Below are positions 60,918 through 64,000 of a stretch of DNA of 64,000 nt, one piece after another. Every line of letters begins with the position of its first letter. The stretch's first letter is position 1. Both the position numbers and the translations under genes were made by a program. The notes under the pieces were generated by a model. That model ran no database searches, was not told the origin of the DNA, and saw only the letters and a program-made list of their open reading frames with translations. The stretch lies in contig NW_019775738.1 of assembly GCF_001039355.2 (NCBI RefSeq), positions 135,916 through 199,915 on the forward strand, written 5' to 3'. The stretch is from Lingula anatina (Eukaryota > Brachiopoda > Lingulata > Lingulida > Lingulidae).

Positions 60918-63572
60918 CTTTCTCCCTATTGGAATCAACGACAGGAAGTTTTTCTGAAGAGCCCGATGCGATGACAGATTGAAGAGAACACGTACCCCGG
61001 CCTCCCTTATGTACCTGACTGTCACCAAGTGCAACATCTTGTGTGGACAGAAGCTTGTATTTTACCAACCACCGTATGTAATTATTTGGACAATTCTTTT
61101 ACACGTATCAATGAATGTTTGAAAATGCTTATACACACATATCGTGTGTGTTCATGTTTGTATATTGGGAATATTTGATATAATAAACATTTAACCCGCA
61201 TTATCTTAAATTGGCAGAATTTAGATTACGGTTAATTACGAAAGCCCCTGCATTATACATTACATCTTGACGTTATTGGCTATTTGGACATTGACTATTT
61301 CAACATGTGCCATTCCGTTGAAAAAAAACGCAAACACCAGTCATACGACCTTGGGTCAAACTATTCAAAATGAAACCGGTTCTTTGTAAATTTGCAAACA
61401 CGCACGCCATATGGCTCCAACAGTTGAATGAAACATGCATCACTTGTCAATGTTTTGGAGATATGCTATGCATGACAGAGCTGCTAAACTTTTTTTTATA
61501 GATCTACTGATGTTAAGGGCATAGACACTGCCTTAGAATTTAACATCCCACAAACAAATCTTGGAATTTTCGCGAAGTTTCCCTTATCTCCAAGGTGTGT
61601 CCTACCTACATTTCAGGTAATTTTGATTGACCGAGTTGTACAAGGTGCTCCGTAAGAAAACGGGAAAGTGGGGCTGTCTGAAAGGATGGAATAAAAAAAT
61701 GATACGAGAGTAGAAAGTAGAGAAGAAAAGAATCGGTTCGAGGGGTGGGGGCTTTCTGTAGATATGAATAAAAATTCTGGACAAAAGAGTCCATAGACAG
61801 TCTTAAAGAAAAGGTCGGTTCCCGCTCATTATAGGGTAATTTGAATGATTATATCGCTTGTAGCATGGATACAGTTCAATAAATTATCATAGGCAACGTT
61901 ACGTTTCAACAAAGAAGTCTGACTTTGTGAAAGTAACAGTCCAACAACTGTGTGTTAAACTTTGTAAAAGTTTTACGTGCTGTAATAAACCTTCTCAACG
62001 TAGGTGAATAGTGTGGGGGCAGACCCTTCCCAAAAGTTAGAATTGTTGCAGTTAGAACTACCTCGCTTGTGGTGATAAGTGTGATCCCTCTTTTAATTTG
62101 TATACCTGTATAGCCTACATAGCGTTACTGCTGACTGTGACACTATGGTGAACAGGAGCTAAAAAAAAGCAAGTAAACTGTTATAACAGCTGCTTGCACT
62201 GTGATTGGATATTCAATGAATAGTTCAGTTATTTTAGTAGAAGAGCACTCTTGTGCACATTCATGGTTATAAAATAATACTTGTTTGGTGCTTTAAGATA
62301 TAAACCTTCTTATATCAGGGGCTTCTAAAAAGTTTACAAAGTCTACGTATGAGCCTCTGTGGAGAAACATTCAATCTGGACGTTTTGGTGCAATGAAGCT
62401 ACCCCGCCCCTACCCCATATATATATATATATATATTTCCAAATACAGTATGTTCTGGATAAAACTTCCAGAGTATGAAAAAAATCACTCCTTAAGTGTG
62501 AAAGAATAGGTTCTTACTGTATTTCCCTTAAAAATCATGACAAGAAACAAATCTTGTGAGTGTCCTAGTGGTCAACCTGTTTCTCTCTTTCCCTTTCTGT
62601 TTTTTTCTTTCCATTTCAGAGATTGTGTGCAGACAGTAAAAAAATGTGTTTTGGGACTCGGCCTTTATTTTGTTTATAGCAACATTCTATATTGTGCGAA
62701 ATGCCATTTCCAAATACAGTATGTTCTGGATAAGTGGTTCATACCAACCAACTACTGGTTAAACTGCTAAAACTGCCCTTTATACACCACGATTATAAAC
62801 GTTATTTAGTTAAATCGATGTTAAATAATATATCATCTGGTTAGGTTAATACATTTGTTGGTGCTAAACGGCCTTTTATTTAGCCTTTCAGTGTGTTTGT
62901 GGGTGTGTTTGAGCGTGCGTGCATGTGTGTACGTGTACGTGCGTTAGTACCTGCGTGTCTATGCGTCAGAAATGTGGCGATTGCCACAAGTACTACTCGA
63001 AACTCGAGAGCATGTTTGAGACATAATTTATTTTTGTTCGTAAACCGTTTCATAAGAAGAAATTAATCATTTAAAAAACCAAAACAACCTCCACATGAAA
63101 AGATAACAATAAAATGATATGTCATTATTTCCCAATACAGTAAAATTGTCAACGTATACCTTATAGATGCTTAGCTTCGCGAAATGAAAAAGTCATTGCT
63201 CATCAAAGATTGTTTCCTAAGTCACGCGTGCAACTCAGTCACAGTGGATACTACTACATTGTAGACCCCGCCCTCAACATAGATTGTGTTAGTAAAATGG
63301 AATTGCTTGAACCAAAGGGAAGCCGTGTAATATAACAGAATGTGACCGTGATACTTTGCCAGTCACACTGAGAAAGAAAATAGAAGAATATTGAGTGTCA
63401 TGGTATACGTTAATCATAGAACCACGTAAGACCCCATAAAACATATAGCAATGCGTCCTTAAATATAATCGAGGGAACCATGACAGCGTCTATCTGGATG
63501 TACCAGTATGCCCCTGAAGTGCCTGTCGTAACGTGTTTCTTGTTTTCCCACTGTGTTTGTTCATTGTCCAGT
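60918..63572. other. Intergenic between SRCR-LCCL 5' end and neighbouring 3' end
   Basis: Contains the 5' leader of the SRCR-LCCL gene (to perhaps 61070). A 28-bp direct repeat (62435-62462 and 62706-62733) is also present. No exon supported. Confidence 0.5.
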
Positions 63573-63612
63573 TTAGACGAATAAGAAAGCATCTCCGTGG
63601 TATGTTCGTTTC
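63573..63612 (-). CDS. Terminal exon of a second LCCL-ending gene (partial)
   Basis: A strong acceptor (TTTTTTCTAATTCCAG) at 63613 precedes a 40-nt exon encoding KRTYHGDAFLFV and TAA. The SRCR-LCCL gene's last exon is also 40 nt, has the same one-nucleotide phase and encodes KRTYRGDAFVVA and TAA. This is almost certainly the last exon of a tandem paralogue whose upstream exons lie beyond the window. No other exon of it is seen up to 64000. Confidence 0.7.
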
Positions 63613-64000
63613 CTGGAATTAGAAAAAACAACAAATGTAAAAATAAAGCAATCCATAAAATATATATAAAATTGGGTTCAGGCACGTTATCGACCAACCC
63701 AAATGAGAGTTAGAGTTATATATTGCCCAACCTGCCCCCCAAGGCAGGCCCGGGGGGGGGGGGGGGGCAGCCCTTGAGTAATTGGAAACGAAGAATATAA
63801 ATAAGGCAAATTGTAGTTACCATAATCCTTCAAACACACATAATATGAAAGGAACAGTTTTAACAAGTTTAAACCATCCAGGTGACTGATGCCACAGCTG
63901 ATCACAGCAAACATTACTCATGCACAGTGTATGTGACATCGGCAAATAGGACAAAGCGAACCAGCTTGCTGTGTGTAAACACGGACATCAATGCTATCAA

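Noticed and set aside
63410-63697. - strand frame of 95 codons ending FYD
   Set aside because: The exon at 63573-63612 reads in another frame that matches the LCCL terminal exon in length, phase and sequence, which is far stronger evidence.

Overview
This is a gene-sparse, intron-rich, AT-rich animal genome window. Exons are short with GT-AG boundaries. There are many microsatellites, several families of short inverted-repeat elements and a decayed Tc1-type transposon. The predicted proteins (C-type lectin, WSC, discoidin, sushi, VWD, many SRCR, LCCL) suggest a marine invertebrate. A lancelet or another invertebrate deuterostome fits best, but a lophotrochozoan cannot be excluded. All gene models come from reading splice sites, reading-frame phase and domain motifs by eye; no search was run.

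Region 1 (+ strand, 83-8500 and perhaps beyond): the 3' part of a mosaic extracellular protein with CTLD, WSC, a fibrinogen-like segment, F5/8C, WSC and three CCP domains. It starts before the window. Region 2 (- strand, 24414 down to about 12292): a 13-exon gene for a secreted protein of about 661 residues that I cannot assign to any family. Region 3 (24.5-31.4 kb): no supported gene. Region 4 (+ strand, 31475-34756): a compact five-exon gene for a secreted VWD-C8 protein of 336 residues.

Region 5 (- strand, 60917-36751): a very large gene read as signal peptide, 13 group-A SRCR domains, EGF, calcium-binding EGF, a Cys-rich segment and a C-terminal LCCL domain, about 1702 residues. Every exon junction is phase-consistent. 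The SRCR array grew by one- and two-domain duplications that are still visible in introns. A block at 41955-43341 is duplicated around a single N and looks like two haplotypes joined in the assembly. Region 6 (63573-63612, - strand): a 40-nt terminal exon that closely matches the last exon of the SRCR-LCCL gene, so a related gene probably lies just beyond the window.

All full genes encode secreted, disulfide-rich or adhesive proteins. Lectin, sushi, SRCR, VWD and LCCL modules are typical of surface recognition, mucosal or extracellular-matrix functions. A shared pathway is only an inference from proximity. The most novel items are the unassigned secreted protein, the SRCR13-EGF2-LCCL architecture with its neighbouring paralogue, and the nested short transposon families.
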